Below are positions 12,743-26,300 of a DNA stretch of 64,000 bases, in pieces (positions within the stretch are counted from its first letter, which is position 1; each line of letters begins with the position of its first letter). The translations under genes and the position numbers were made by a program. Origin of the DNA: Isoetes taiwanensis (taxonomy: Eukaryota > Streptophyta > Lycopodiopsida > Isoetales > Isoetaceae); contig JAJEKV010000033.1 in the NCBI GenBank assembly GCA_021234155.1, positions 5,508,635 to 5,572,634 of the forward strand, read 5' to 3'. The notes below the pieces were generated by a model, which saw only the letters and a program-made list of their open reading frames with translations, was not told the DNA's origin and searched no databases.

Positions 12743-13529
12743 TTCAATGACAGCCTTACCCTTGAGCCACTTCACCTTCTGGTTATTCAATTTTGCCTCT
12801 TTAAATTTTGCCAATTCTTGTTTCTTCTCCTGCAACTGTTCTCTCGTTAAATCCTCATTTACCCAGACGAATTTACCTTTGAGCATATATCTCTGTTTAA
12901 GCACCTGAAACCGTTCCTCCCTGTTTGAGAATTTTACCAGTATGTGCCGGGTTATGGTCTCTTTTCCCAATCCGAAAAGCATCTGCTATCTGCACCCTGT
13001 TCACCTGCATTTCCTCTGTGAAAAAATTAGTAACGACCTCTTTTGTCTCTTCCTTATCCTTCTCTGGCAGCCCCACGATCCTTAAATTCAAAGCTCTCTG
13101 CTTTCTTTCCTGAGTTTCCACGTAATCCTCAAAAGCATGCTTTAATTCTGAGATCTCTGCCCCTTGATCACCATCTCCATCCTCCACCTGCGCTGTCTGT
13201 AAATCAGAGATATTTGCCTTAACTATCTCTATCTCTCCTTGCATGTTTTGAAGATTTATCCGTAACACCTCATTCTCCGATTTGAGACTTCGGATTTCCA
13301 GCATTAATTTGTCTTCCCGCCTTGCCCATTTGACGAATTGAAAAGTGTAAGTTCCTTTCTTTGACTCTTGGAGAAATCTTTGTAATCTCTTTCCATATGG
13401 TTGCGGTGATACCTCTTCCTGTTGTGGCTCTGACGAGTCTCCATCCGAATCCGACTAAGGTTTCTTCTGTGGCTTTGGTGCTTTGGCAATTGCAAAGATA
13501 CGAAAAGACAAGGCACCCAAAAGCGTCAT
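12740..13529 (-). pseudogene. LINE E ORF1, RNA-binding protein, broken
   Basis: Three frames together give an L1-ORF1p-like protein. They are an N-terminal part ending at a stop near 13457, a coiled coil with the start of the RRM (13304-12897; R-A-L-N-L-R-I-V-G-L-P-E), and the C-terminal part (12982-12740; V-N-E-D-L-T-R-E-Q-L). At least one frameshift lies near 12940. Such proteins trimerise by the coiled coil and coat LINE RNA. The ATG at 13529 directly follows the (AC)n/(GA)n tract. Confidence 0.75.

Positions 13530-14121
<592 letters not shown>

Positions 14122-14152
<31 letters not shown>
14122..14152. repeat. (GT)n(GA)n tract at LINE D 3' end
   Basis: (GT)9-10 followed by a short GA run, then GAAAT repeats that begin the LINE D tail. 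Confidence 0.9.
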
Positions 14153-14176
14153 AATGAAATGAAATGAAATGTTATT

Positions 14177-14210
14177 ACGTCTGCGGAGACCTCTAAGGTC
14201 TATAAGACGT
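14177..14210 (-). other. LINE D 3'-terminal nested hairpin
   Basis: Perfect outer stem ACGTCT (14177-14182) with AGACGT (14205-14210). Perfect inner stem AGACCT (14187-14192) with AGGTCT (14196-14201) and a 3-nt loop. Confidence 0.8.
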
Positions 14211-14219
14211 TTCAAATTC

Positions 14220-17200
14220 TTACATCATATAATCTGAGGAATCCTCCTCAAGGGCTTCCTCAGCTCTCTCCTCCCAATCATTCTCTTCCTCACTCCCAAA
14301 TACCATATTTTCTAATTGTTTAATACATGTTTCCCTACAATGTAACAATTCAATAATAAAAACCCCAACTAGGTTTGCATCTAGCTCAAACAATTGTGTT
14401 AGGCTATTCACTTTAATTTGATGTACGCCCAAGCAACAACTCATATATAGGGCACTTTCGATCAACACATGACGCTCATCCTCATTACGCACTCCCACAA
14501 GCCTTGCATGTCCGTTCCTCCCTAGGTATCTTAAACCAACGGCCGGTTTCTACTCAAGTCTATGTGAGCTAAGTGCGATTACTGATCGCGCATGCCTTTT
14601 CCCTATTGAAATGTTTTCACGCAAGTGCCTAGCTTTGTGTCAAGTATGGATTCATCGAGAATGATATATATCCATCTTAGTATGTGGATTTTCCCATAAC
14701 TTATCAACCACTTTCAATTTTATCCGATTATCGATATCTCAGTCATATAGCGGCCTCATCGGGGATATGCCCCATCCGCCAAACCAGCTTTTCACATCAG
14801 CATACCATCCATTTTCACTACTTGCCTGCATTGCCTTGTATGGGATCCGTTTCTCATTTTGTTTATGTAATCTTTTGACATACCTAATGCACCTTACCAT
14901 TGCTTCTCCTTCCATTGGCATTAAACCACACTCTGCTAGTAGCATTGGGTATGGTGTTTGCATTTTCACACCTATTTCTTGCTTCAGAAATTTCTTCAAG
15001 ACATGCTCTATATCCTCCCATAACCCTTTAGGTAAACTTGGCCCCCAAGCTTCACATCCGTACAACACTTTATGCGTACCAATACAAAGAAAAGTTTAAT
15101 TTTCAGGGGCCACGACCATAAATGTATTCTCCTGCTTAGGCTCTGCAAACTATACAATGCTTTGAGTCCACCTTCCACTCTTTGCGTTATGCATGCATTC
15201 CACCTGTGGTTTCTATGAATTTCAAGACCTAAGTATTTGTAAGAATCACAAGTCTGAACCTCCATCCCATTAAAGTGAAAGCATGCCTGCTTAAGGATTT
15301 CTCGCCGCCATAATCTTTGTCTTGTCCAGGTTTACCTGCATGTCAGTATGCTCACAGAAACTTGACAAAGCATTCAAATGTTGCTGCATTTGCTCAGGTG
15401 ATCTGGCAAAGATAACCACATCATCAGCATACATTAGCAGTTTTATCATGTAGCCATGTATCTCTGTTCCAGCTCCTCCATTTATTTTGAGCCAATCATC
15501 TAAACTGTCAATAAATAATCCAAACAAGGTTGGTGAAAGCGGGCAGCCTTGTTTAACCCCTATATTACTTGCAATTGTATCTGATACATCAAGAGAAAAA
15601 GGAAATGACAACTGTACCAGTACCTTCTCGTATAGTGTTCTCACTGCCTCCCTTATCTCCGTTGGCACTTTTATCTGCTCCATTCGCTGCCATAATTTGT
15701 CTCTGGGCACCTTATCAAAAGCCTTCTTAAAGTCAACAAACAGTATGTACACTGGCTTCTTCTTGCCTTTCACAGAATCCATAATCACCTTCGGTGTGAT
15801 CGGGTGATCAAAGTGGATCTCATGCGCTCTAAAACCCGCTTGTGTTTCAGCTCTTACATCCTCTTTTTCAGCCCATTCACTTAATTTCCTTTCTACAATG
15901 GAGGCAAAAGTTTTGAAAACTCTTTGCTTATCATCGGTGTCGCGGTAATTGTTTGCTTCTGCAGGGTCTCCTCCTTTCCATATGGGCACCACACGGTTAA
16001 TTTGCCACGCTTTTGGGAAGCCTTGCCTTAATGCCAAGTTAAGCAGCTGAGTTACCCCTGTAAGTATCTCATCGTTGGCCCATTTTAATAATTACGCCCC
16101 AAGATTTTGAGCATCCTTTGCTTTTGCCATTTGCAAGCCTTTGTATCCCGTGAGCCACATCTTCCTTTGTTATGCTCAAATCTGATTTTCCCCTTCCTAC
16201 TTCTCCCGTGCCCTTCACAAAATATAGCGAATGGACATGCTTCCATAATTCGTTTGCATCAATGGAGATTTCAGCGGTTTAGTTTTCTTCATCTTACTCG
16301 AATTTCTTTGGCTCTTTGAGGTATTCCCGCACTAACTCTTCTGTCTCATACGAGAGGTATGCTTGATTTTTTTTTTCCTTCTAACCAGCCTTACCAACTC
16401 TCTTTTCATATGCCGCCGTTGCTCTCCTTTGGCCATTTGATATTTCTTCTTCATATTTTTACAGTCATCATCATACCATGCATTACATTTCAGCCCTTTA
16501 AGAGCTCTCTTGGAAACAAAGCATTTGGCAGCAGACTCTAGCAAAATGGTGGTAATGCTTTCATTTAGCCTATTCACATCATCAGGCCAGCTCGATTTCC
16601 AGCACCTAATGCGTTACATTGCTCATATTGCTTAGCTTTTTTGTGGTCATACCACATATTTGGCGCTATTTTACACTGTTCTTTCTTTCTTGCAACCGCA
16701 GGCATGCAAAAAGTCAGGGGAGCATGATCTGATTCAACTCTTTCTTCCATAACAACAAAGTTCTGCACAAACCTCATAGTGTCCTCTCCGCATATAAGGT
16801 AATCCCTCACGCTTCTCCATGCGCATGTACATCCTCCGGATCACGGGAATCTTTCTATGCCATTTAAAAATCGCATATTTGAGCTACTACATAAATTGAC
16901 AAGTGCCTTCCCTGTCTTTGTTATGATCCGATCGAGAGGTCCCGTTTTGGGCCATTAATTTCAGTTGATGTTCATCTTGACTTCAAGCCACAATGGGTCA
17001 TCTGCATCCACAAAAAGCCGTTGCTGGATATGTTAAAGACGACCGTTAAAGTCCCTCGTTAAAATAACATGCCCTTTTTCACGATATGCCATTATATCTC
17101 GCTCAAGATTATAAAGCGGATCATCACTTGGGATGCATCTGACATTTGCATATGCTTGTTTATGGCGTGGTGCAAAGTAGCGGCTGCCATATATATTATA

Positions 17201-17518
17201 TCTTCCCCCTCTTCGTATTGATATCCGGATGTACCGGTTGTTAACATCCTTCTTAACTCCTACAGCTGCATGTTTAAATTCGCTCCTAATATAACAAACA
17301 ACTCCTCCATTACCACAGTCCCACACCTTAAAGCGTGCATTTTAACAGTATATATTATGAAAATTATCTATAAGCGGCAACTCGAACCAATCATGTTCTT
17401 TAGTCTCAATAAAACAAATCATGTCTACATTTGCCAATAAATCTTCCATGCTGATCACTTTCTCTCTGGTGAGTCGGTTAACATTCCATATTGCTACTCT
17501 AAAGGCCTCCTGCTCTTC
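14220..17518 (-). pseudogene. LINE D ORF2, many frameshifts
   Basis: Pieces in order: endonuclease N-terminus (W-N-V-N just after the TAG), endonuclease core 17326-17033 with the usual G-D-F-N changed to R-D-F-N, endonuclease end 16810-16574 with E-S-D-H-A-P-L, RT 16037-15291 with FVDFKKAFDKV, QGCPLSPTLFGLF and YADD, then C-terminal parts 15265-14739 and 14498-14220. The changed R-D-F-N residue and the frameshifts show it is inactive. Confidence 0.8.
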
Positions 17519-17521
17519 CTA
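17519..17521 (-). other. In-frame TAG between ORF1 and ORF2 (LINE D)
   Basis: Context GAA TAG GAA, with the endonuclease W-N-V-N about 10 codons downstream in the same frame and no ATG between. Confidence 0.8.
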
Positions 17522-18258
17522 TTCTTCAATGACGACCTTTCCTCTTTTCCATGTTACCTTCTTGTTTGGCTTTAGCTTCTTTGACTTTCTCAAGTTCCTG
17601 TTTCTTAGTTATCATTTGCTCTTTGGTGGGATCTTCATTGATCCAAATGAATTGGTCTTTAGCTTGTACTTATTTCTTAGAACAAGCAAACCCGTGTATC
17701 TACGCTTTGGAATTTGACCACAACATGTCTGGTTCCCAAGTCTCTTTTCCCTACTCGGAATGCATCAAGAACCCCTGTCTCTTTTATATCCAATTTGTCT
17801 TCAAAGAGCTTAGTCACAGCAGATTTCGTATTTTCATTGTCTTGTTCTGGCAAACCCACAATGCGAAGGTTACATGCTCTGTTCTTCCTTTCTTGCCCTT
17901 CTATATAATTCTGAACTTACGTCTTCGGTGTTTCTATCTCGGAAGGTATTACTTCTCGATGAGCACGCAAATTGTGCAACTCCCCTTGAACTACGCTAAT
18001 TAGATTTCAGATTTGTTAGATCTTCTCGGTGCCCCTGTTTTCTTCATGTAATGTTTTTACCTCCTGTGTCCATGCCTCTTGTATTGCAATCCACCTGTTT
18101 TCTCTCTCTGCTGCCTCTTGCCGAAACAGGGTAAGTTCATGCCAGATTGTTTCAAGAGAAACCGAGCTTTCTGGTTGGCTGGCTTCTCCCTCAGAATCCG
18201 ATCTAGCTGTGGTGTCTTTCTTTCGCTGTGTCTGCTTCTGCACTTTCGTGGCCCCCAT
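17519..18258 (-). pseudogene. LINE D ORF1, decayed
   Basis: Starts M-G-A-T-K-V with a basic N-terminus, then Ser/Glu-rich sequence and a coiled-coil segment. A frame at 17859-17677 holds the RRM centre (G-L-P-E-Q-D, L-D-A-F-R-V-G-K-R). The final frame runs to the TAG. Several frameshifts break it. Confidence 0.7.
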
Positions 18259-18259
18259 T

Positions 18260-18386
<127 letters not shown>

Positions 18387-18402
18387 TGAAATCTTTATTA
18401 TT

Positions 18403-18434
18403 ACGTCTGTGAGACCATCAGGCCTAGAAGACGT
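18403..18434 (-). other. LINE C 3'-terminal nested hairpin
   Basis: Perfect outer stem ACGTCT (18403-18408) with AGACGT (18429-18434). Inner AGACC (18412-18416) with GGCCT (18421-18425), 4-nt loop. The inner imperfect pair is a G-U wobble only on the sense strand. Confidence 0.8.
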
Positions 18435-18437
18435 TCA

Positions 18438-21400
18438 TTACATATATCCAACATCATAGATTAGTCCATCTAATATGTCTTCAGGTAAGAACATATTAGT
18501 GCTCTCCTCCTCAAATTCAAACTCGCTAGTTCCCATCAAAGATTTTAGATTTTGAATATTGGTATCTCTTGCCTGCATAACTTCAACGAGAAAAACGTCG
18601 TCCTGTGACTGGAGGCATTTCGAAGAAACTTACCAGGCTTGCTGCATGTATCCCAAACTTTACCCAAATGTACTGGTAGGCAGGGCATAGTAGAATAACA
18701 TGTTGCTCATCCTCAACTTCACCTGACCCACATACACGGCAAACACCTCAAAGACATGTGGTATGTTTGCCCATCGCCCAACCTCTACCCCCAAGTGGTG
18801 TGAACTGAGTCTCATTCTGCTTATCATATGTCTGAGCTTCACTGACAGCCCAACCTGTAGGTACGAAGCTTCCTGTAGTCTAGGGTTCATGACATTCTTG
18901 TAGTGTTCCTTTTTTTACTTCTGGTATGTTCCACATCCGATGGATAGCATGGCTCCTGATCCACCCTTTGATGTTGTCCTTGTTAGCTTCAAGATCGGCA
19001 ATGTTCATTCCCCATTTTCTGAGTCAAAGCAGAATATCCGCATACCAACCTTTTTCCTGGCTGCTCACAAAGGCAAAATGGGGGAGACTAACTTGCTCTG
19101 TGTGTGTTTGCGCTTGCGTCTTGCACAAATACACAATGAGCCTGGATAAAGCTTCCAGCTCCAAGGGTAGCATCCCGCATTCCACTAGCATCATATCATA
19201 GGGTGTCTGCATCTTCGTTCCTAATTCTGCATGGAAGAATTTTTTTTGCACCTTTTCAATCTTTTTCCAACTCTCTAGTGAGAGTCCAGGCCCCCATACT
19301 TCACAACCATATAGTATTACTGTCTGTACAAGGGAAGTATAAAGCATTTTTCTCATGCTAAAATCCCATATTTCTGTTTGGTGGCATTTCCTCTGCATAG
19401 CGTATAAAGCTTTTAGGCCTCCATTTACCCTTTGCTCAACTGCTTGATTCCAGCTAGGACTCTTGTCCACTATTAGCCCCAGGTATTTGTAATTATCCAC
19501 GACCTCGATTATCTCATCTTTATAGAAGAAAGCATATTTATCCACCTTGTTGGCACCGAATACTATCACTTTTGTCTTGGCCATGTTTACTTTCATGCCT
19601 TTCATGTCACAAAAAGAGGCCAAGGCATTCAAGTGTTTCTGCATCCCTTGTGCACTTCGTGATAGCAGTACAATATCGTCAGCGTATAAGAGCAACATAA
19701 TAATATACCCAGCTAATGCGACGCCATCCCCTCCAGATTGAGCTATCCAACTCTCCAATTCGTCTATAAACAATCCGAATAATGTGGGAGAAAGAGGACA
19801 TCCTTGCTTGACCCCAATATTACTTGCAACCAGGTCTGGGCATCTTGGGATAAGGGAAATGAGAGTTGAACCAAAACCTGCTCATAAAGAGTCCTCACTG
19901 CTCCTTGTAGATCAGTGGGTATCCCGAGTGTGTCCAATCTTTGCCATAAGCATTCCCTTTGCACCATGTCAAAGGCTTTTGTAAAATCGATAAAGGTAGC
20001 AAACATTGGTCTTTTGGTGCCCTTTACGGAATCAATCAGGCATCTAAGAGTCAAGAGGTGATCAGTGGTGGACTTCTTTTTCCTAAAACCTGCTTGCCCT
20101 TTGGCTCTAACATCGTGCTCTTCTGCCCAACTACTTATCTTATCATTAAGTATGGTAGCAAACAGCTTAGAGAATAGGCTACTAACCATTATCATGCGAT
20201 AGTTGTTGGGGTCCATCTCGTCGCCTGTTTTATGCAATGGGATCACTCTATTCACCTGCCAAGATAGTGGGAACCCTTCTCTTAGAGCCGCATTGAGCAT
20301 TAAGGTGAGGATCTCTGTTGTTCGCATTCCAGCCCACTTGACCATTTCAGCCACTAACCCTTGGATGTCAGCAGCTTTCCCGTTGGCTAGCTTTTGTAAG
20401 CCACCAAGAGTATCTTCAACTGAAAATTGCAATGTATTATGCCTATCCACATTTTGCATATCTCCTATCTCTGGAAAATGGTATAGCCTACGTATTTGTT
20501 GCATCAACAGGTCTAAGTCCAGCTTCAAATCTTGCTTTCCTTTGGATCGCAGCCTATTCCAGAATCTCTTTGGGTCAGTGACGAGTTCTGCTACCATGGC
20601 TTCTCGCTTCTTGAGCAACTGCTCTTTTTTTTGCATTTAATCAGTTTCATGTACTCCCTTTTCAGAATTTGCTTGCGGCTACCCTCAGCTTGCTTAAATT
20701 GTTGTCGTTTTTCTTTACATTCCGCATCAAACCATGAGTTGCAAGGTAAGCCCAGTTGTCTTCTTTTAGACTGAAAGCATTGCTTAGCACTATTTAGAAG
20801 CATAGAAGAAAGCAAATCACTTATTTCACCTGCATGGGAAGGCCACTGGATTTTATTGACGTGCTCTTCACAAATTTGCTGAAACTTATCTCTTTTGCTT
20901 GCATGCATGCGTATGAATTGATTATGCATAGGTCGGGTATATTGGGGGGTTCCGGCCACAAAGACCTCAATAACTATAGGCACATGGTCTGATTCAGTTC
21001 GCAGATCTCCTACATAAAAATTCTTTACCTCATTAGCAAACTCTGCATTGGCAATAGCAAAGTCGACCACACTGGCATCTCGGCATGTGCGTTGTCCAGT
21101 GCCTGGGAATCTGCATGTACCATTATATATTAAAAGGTCTAGTCCACTGCACATATTTAATAGGTGATGCCCTTGTGGGTTCGCCCATCTGGCTGTATCC
21201 TGTGAGAGTCTCGCCCGCCCGGATTCAATCACTTCAGTCTCGTCCAACATTTCCATCCATACTGCATCACCATGGTCACTGCTAATGGCTGCCTGCCTAT
21301 TGGCAATGCGCCCATTAAAATCCCCAATAAGCAGAGTGTCACCCAGTGGTGCCAATGCAACTACATCCTGCTCCAAATGGTGAAACGGATCATCTCTATC

Positions 21401-21781
21401 AACATCTCCCGAATTATAAGTTGGTGATTCTCTTGGGGGAAAATAGCATCCTGCAACAAAAAGCCTTTTTTCCCTGCCTAGAAGTTCAATCCAGATATAA
21501 TTTTTTGTAATTCTTTGGTTCACTAACTTGATCAAGTGAGTAAATTCTGTTCGAATGTAGCATCCGATGCCTCCATACCCCTTAAGCCTCCAGCCTTTAT
21601 GGTTCCAAATTGAGCTGATGAGAGAGAACCCATCAATTATTTGTATCCCGCGTCCCTCATGTTCCCCTGTTTCTAAGAAAAAGACTATGTCTAGCATTGC
21701 CAAAACGTCGCCCATAGTGTCTACATCACTGAGCTTCAAAGTGTTGATGTTCCATGCACCTATCCTAATGGTCTCCAATCC
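18438..21781 (-). pseudogene. LINE C ORF2, few frameshifts
   Basis: Endonuclease frame 21781-20591 opens right after the TAG (R-I-G-A-W-N-I-N) and has G-D-F-N-G-R and E-S-D-H-V-P-I. RT continues in 20636-19764 (NNYRMIMVSSLFSKLF, FIDFTKAFD) and 19773-19024 (catalytic YADD, then YGCEVWGPGL). The C-terminal part 18890-18660 keeps S-S-H-H-L-G-V-E-V-G-R-W. Frameshifts lie near 20615, 19830 and 19020. No ATG precedes the endonuclease motif. Confidence 0.85.
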
Positions 21782-21784
21782 CTA
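21782..21784 (-). other. In-frame TAG between ORF1 and ORF2 (LINE C)
   Basis: Context CAA TAG GGA. ORF1 is intact up to this codon and ORF2 continues in the same frame with no ATG before its endonuclease motif. This is the best copy for testing readthrough. Confidence 0.9.
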
Positions 21785-23059
21785 TTGAGCATCTTGGATT
21801 ACCACTTCCCTGTTCTTCCAAAATGCCTTCTTACCTGCTTGCCTTGCATCCTTCATTATTTGCACTTGTGCTTTATGTTCCTGGAGTTGATCCTTGGTTA
21901 AATCTTCATTTATCCAAACATTGTTACCTTTGAGCGAGGCTCTCTTTTTCAAGACTGAAGAGCGGCAGTCTCTATTTTGAAATTTAATGACCACATGTCG
22001 TGTCCATTCTCCCTTCTTGCCTACCCGAAAAGCATCTACAATGCCATTATCTGGAATCTGCATATGCTCATTGATAAATTCAGAAATTCTGGACTTGGTA
22101 TTTTCACCTTCTTCTTCTGGCAATCCAACAACTCTAAGGTTCAAGGCTCTATTTCGTTGCTCCTGTAATTCTATAAAGTTTGCAAGCTGTTCCCTAATGT
22201 CAGAGATTGAGTCATCATTAACACTCACCTGTTTGATTGCCTCTTCGGTTGTCTCCTTCTCTTTATTCTCCAGTTTATTTTGCTCTAGATTAAGCATGAC
22301 CCCTGTTTTGAATTGTTCATATTCTGCCCGCAGAGAAGCCGTAATGATTCCGAGTTCTTTCTTCACTTCCAGCGCCACAAGACTCCTCATCTCAGAGATG
22401 GCAGTCTGTATAGCTTCATGTACAGCTTCTTTTATGATTGCCTTCATGAGAGAAGCAACCTCGGGCCCTAGTTGCTGTTGAAGTACTGCAGAGGTTGCAA
22501 AGGCAGCAGGATTTGTAAAGGTAGCAGAGGTTGCAATAGATGCAGACATTGGAGTCGTTTTTGATGTTGTAGTGGAATGCTTGGCCAGAAGAGACATCTG
22601 AGCATCTGAAAAATCGGATTCCTGAAACATATGAGCATCTGAGACATCGGATTTCTGAAAGGGGGCTTTTTTATTTTCTTTTGCATCTGTTATGGGCGCT
22701 TTTGCCTTGATTTCAGGAGTACCCAGACCTGCAGATATCGTGACTGGATCCTCTAGACCTGCGTTAGCTGAGCCTGAGAGCTCTTGAATACCCTGAATAG
22801 ATAAATCAGATAAAACAGGGGTCGTATCTGGGCGAGCAGGTGGAACATCAAAACTGTCGGCTTCAGCCTGAACCGAGCCTCTTTTTTTCCCTATTTTATC
22901 CTCGGAGCTGTCGGATTCGGCATCAGGACCCTTTTCTACTGTTTTCTGTGCATCAGCTTTGGAGCCCTTAGGTCGTTGTGCCTCTGGCGACCCCTTAGAT
23001 GTGCCTGCCCCAACTCCATTCATATTCCTTCCCTTCCTTAGCGCCATACCCTGCGCCAT
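21782..23059 (-). CDS. LINE C ORF1 protein, intact, 425 aa
   Basis: Complete frame from ATG at 23059 to TAG at 21782. Residues 1-180 are basic then Ser/Asp/Lys-rich and look disordered. About 190-300 is helical with coiled-coil character. About 304-425 resembles the RRM and C-terminal domain of L1 ORF1p (Transposase_22-like): R-A-L-N-L-R-V-V-G-L-P-E, V-D-A-F-R-V-G-K-K, W-I-N-E-D-L-T-K-D-Q-L. Known relatives bind LINE RNA and act as chaperones. Plant L1 elements more often have a zinc-knuckle ORF1, so this form is unusual. A second ATG lies five codons in; I kept the first. Confidence 0.85.
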   Translation of the reverse strand: MAQGMALRKGRNMNGVGAGTSKGSPEAQRPKGSKADAQKTVEKGPDAESDSSEDKIGKKRGSVQAEADSFDVPPARPDTTPVLSDLSIQGIQELSGSANAGLEDPVTISAGLGTPEIKAKAPITDAKENKKAPFQKSDVSDAHMFQESDFSDAQMSLLAKHSTTTSKTTPMSASIATSATFTNPAAFATSAVLQQQLGPEVASLMKAIIKEAVHEAIQTAISEMRSLVALEVKKELGIITASLRAEYEQFKTGVMLNLEQNKLENKEKETTEEAIKQVSVNDDSISDIREQLANFIELQEQRNRALNLRVVGLPEEEGENTKSRISEFINEHMQIPDNGIVDAFRVGKKGEWTRHVVIKFQNRDCRSSVLKKRASLKGNNVWINEDLTKDQLQEHKAQVQIMKDARQAGKKAFWKNREVVIQDAQ

Positions 23060-23070
23060 ACCTCACAAAA

Positions 23071-23106
23071 GAGAGAGAGGGAGGGGAGGGAGGGGGGAGG
23101 GGGAGG

Positions 23107-23201
<95 letters not shown>
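23071..23201. repeat. (GGGA)n/(GA)n tract between LINEs B and C
   Basis: Purine tract starting GAGAGAGAGGGAGGGGAGGG and becoming pure GA. The 5' end of C is on its left and the 3' tail of B on its right. Confidence 0.95.
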
Positions 23202-23205
<4 letters not shown>

Positions 23206-23225
23206 AATGAAATGTTTTATAGATC

Positions 23226-23257
23226 ACGTCTATGAGACCATCAGGCCTAGAAGACGA
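23226..23257 (-). other. LINE B 3'-terminal nested hairpin
   Basis: Outer stem CGTCT (23227-23231) with AGACG (23252-23256). Inner AGACC (23235-23239) with GGCCT (23244-23248), 4-nt loop, with one sense-strand G-U pair. The outermost pair seen in C is lost here. Confidence 0.75.
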
Positions 23258-23304
23258 TATACAAGTCATTTTTGCACATAATTAGAACTCTAATGTACCC
23301 TCAA

Positions 23305-26300
23305 TCAGGGCATCATTAGTCTCACTACTCTCTTTCTCATATAATTCCAGTATTGTTTATAGTTTCTTATTGACACGTCTCTCACTTTCATCACCTCTAT
23401 CAAGTATTCACTGATAGTTGCAACTGACAGCGCAAAGAAATCATATAAAGAGATCCCGGTAGGAACACCCATCCGTCTCCTTAAATTTTCATATGCAGGA
23501 CAGTGAAGAATAAGGTGTGCCTCATCCTCAAGTACATCAGCTCCACATGTTTTACAGGTACATAAGTTTCGGGGGAGATTTCCCCATCTACCAACCTCCA
23601 CTCCCAAGTGATGCGAACTTAATCTTAGTCTGCACAATAAATGTCTTTTAAAGTAAAACAACTTACCCAAGAGATGCGGTGCTTCTCCAAGTGCTGGATT
23701 AATTTCTTTTTTTGTAAAATGTCATTTTCCTGCCTGCATTATGCCAAGCTTTTTCTCTGACATGCGCGTAGACCCATTCCCTTAGCTCATCCTCCTCTGA
23801 TGGCATATCTTCTAGCACCATTCCCCACTTACCCAACCATTTACCCACCTCATTATACCATCCCTTAAGACTACTCTGTATCATTGCCAGCCTCGGTAGC
23901 CTATCAGCATCCATGTCATGGACCTTTTGCACATATTTGAGCGTCAGAAATAATGCTTCAGCTTGTAACATCTACATCCCTGCTTCAGCCAATATCATAT
24001 GATACGGGGTTTGCATTTTAACCCCTAGTTCCGTCAGAAGAAATTTCTTTTGAATTTTCTCAACTCTTTTCCACATTTCTTGGGAGAGCCCGGCCCCCCA
24101 AACCTCACATCCGTACAACACAACTGTCCTAACCAAGGTTTGATATAACAACTTCTTCAGTTTCCAGTCTACAATCCCTGCTTTTCTGCATTTCTGCTGC
24201 ATTGCATATAGTGCCTTAATCCCAGCATCAGTACGTTGCCCAACTGCCTTGTTCCACCCATAATTGTGGTCCACTATAAGCCTCAAATATTTATATGTGT
24301 CTGTATTTCCACCTCTTCTCCCTTATATTGGAAGTGGAAGTTATGAACTCTTTTTCCAAAAATGAGAATTTTAGTCTTATTCAAATTCACCTGCATTTTA
24401 ATAGCGTCACAGAAATTGGCTAATGCCTCCAAGTGTCTCTGCATATCGTGGTGACTTCGAGCAAAGATAACAATATCATCTGCATATAAGAGTAGAATAA
24501 GCAAGTATCCTACAATTGTGGTCCCCTCCACTATGTCTCTGCATCCACATCTCTAATTGGTCTATATATATCCCAAACAATGCAGGGGATAAAGGGCATC
24601 CTTGCTTCACCCCAATATTACTGATTCTCTCTGCTTTACAGGATTTGTTTAGCGGGAAAGATAGACTTACACACACCTTCTCATATGGTACTGATACTGC
24701 ATTTCTGAGCTCCTGTGGCACCCCTATGTGGTCCATGTATTCCCAAATGTTCCCTCTTCTTAGCATATCGAAAGCTTTAGTAAGATCCACAAAGCAAGCA
24801 AAGACCGGCTTTTTAGTTTTCTTCACAGCATCTGCCACTGCTCTCATAGTAATTAAGTGGTCTAGTGTAGACCTGTTAGGTCTAAAACCTGCTTGTCCCG
24901 ATGCTCTGACATTGTGCATCTTTGCCCAATCACTTAACTTTATCTCTATAAGCTTGGCAAATAATTTTGAAAATAGACTGCTTACTATGATCATTCTATA
25001 GTTGCTTGGGTCGCTAACGTCTCCTGCTTTATGGATTGGTACTACTCTATTGACTTGCCATGTGTGAGGGAAACCTTCAACCAACATTCTATTCATCATT
25101 TTCGTGATGGCACTGGTTACAGCTGGACCAGCCCATTTTATCATTTCCGCCATCAACCCAAGTGCATGAGTTGCCTTGCCACCCGAAAGTGATTTCAGCC
25201 CTTCAAATATATCTGCTTCTGAAAAAGTGAGATTATCACCTTATCTGTCCATTTCCTCATGCAATCCCGCTACGTGATATAGTTTATGCAGTTGCTGTAA
25301 TAAACTATCCACATCTAAAAGACTAGTCTGTTGTTTTTTGGCCTTCAACCGTGTCCAGAATTTTTTTGGCTGTGATAGCAGTTCACTTACCAGTGTTTCC
25401 TGTTTGGTTTGGTAGTATGCTCATTTTTTCCTTCTCACTAGTTGTCAATATTCTTTCTGGACCTTGCCTTTATCTTCCTGTGTTGCAGTCTTAAATTCCA
25501 ACCTCTTACTTTTACATTCCGTGTCATACCACCCATTACATGGCAATCCTTTCAATGCACGACTGGGTATAAAGCATTTCTGAGCCACCTCAAGTAACAT
25601 AGAGGTAAGCATCGTGTCCAACTCTACTAAGTTCTCTGGCCATGTAAGCTCCTTAGCGTGTTGCTCACACATCTTTTTAAAAACATTCATCTTACGTGGA
25701 TCCATGTTTATCCTCATTTGTGCTTCTGGCTTAGGTGTGCTTATAACACCCTGATCCTGAAGACTTAGGTGCACCACAATTGGGAAGTGGTCAGAAGTTG
25801 GTATGCCATCATCGATACTCAAGTCACTAATGCTATCCACCATATGGATCCCTGTCATAACCAGATCAACAACACTGGATCCAATTCCCACAATGCCTTT
25901 AGATGTACATTTCTTTGATTGGGGAAATTTACTGATACCATTCAGTACAATGAGGTCTAAGCCGCTGCACATATTCAGAAGATGCATACCTTGTGGTTGT
26001 ACATCTTTGGATTGATCCTCTGTGGCACTGTCCCAGCCATTTGCCTGTAAGTCTGCCTCATCCAGTCTCTCCATCCAGGGATCTCCTGATCCGGCCATTA
26101 AATAGGCTTGCTCATTAGCAATTCTGGCATTAAAATCTTTCATTAGAAGGATATCTCCATGCCTCCCTAGATCCAACACATCCTATTGCAGATGGTGGAA
26201 AGGGTCGTCTTTATCCATCTCTCCCACCATATAAGTTGGGGACTCTCTAGGCAGATAGTAACAGCCAGCTATATAAATATTTCTATGTGAGCCTGCAACT

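Larger units (their letters stand above)
14153..18259 (-). mobile_element. LINE D, full length but strongly decayed
   Basis: About 4.1 kb with the standard order: ORF1 from ATG 18258, TAG, ORF2, hairpin, microsatellite. It is the most damaged array copy, with many frameshifts in both ORFs, and so probably the oldest. ORF1 ATG lies 3 nt from the GA tract. Confidence 0.85.

Noticed and set aside
26183-26185. TAG as a sense (Gln) codon, suggested by a TAG in LINE B where copy C has Gln
   Set aside because: A single CAG-to-TAG transition explains it, land plant nuclear code is standard, and other stops also interrupt LINE B.
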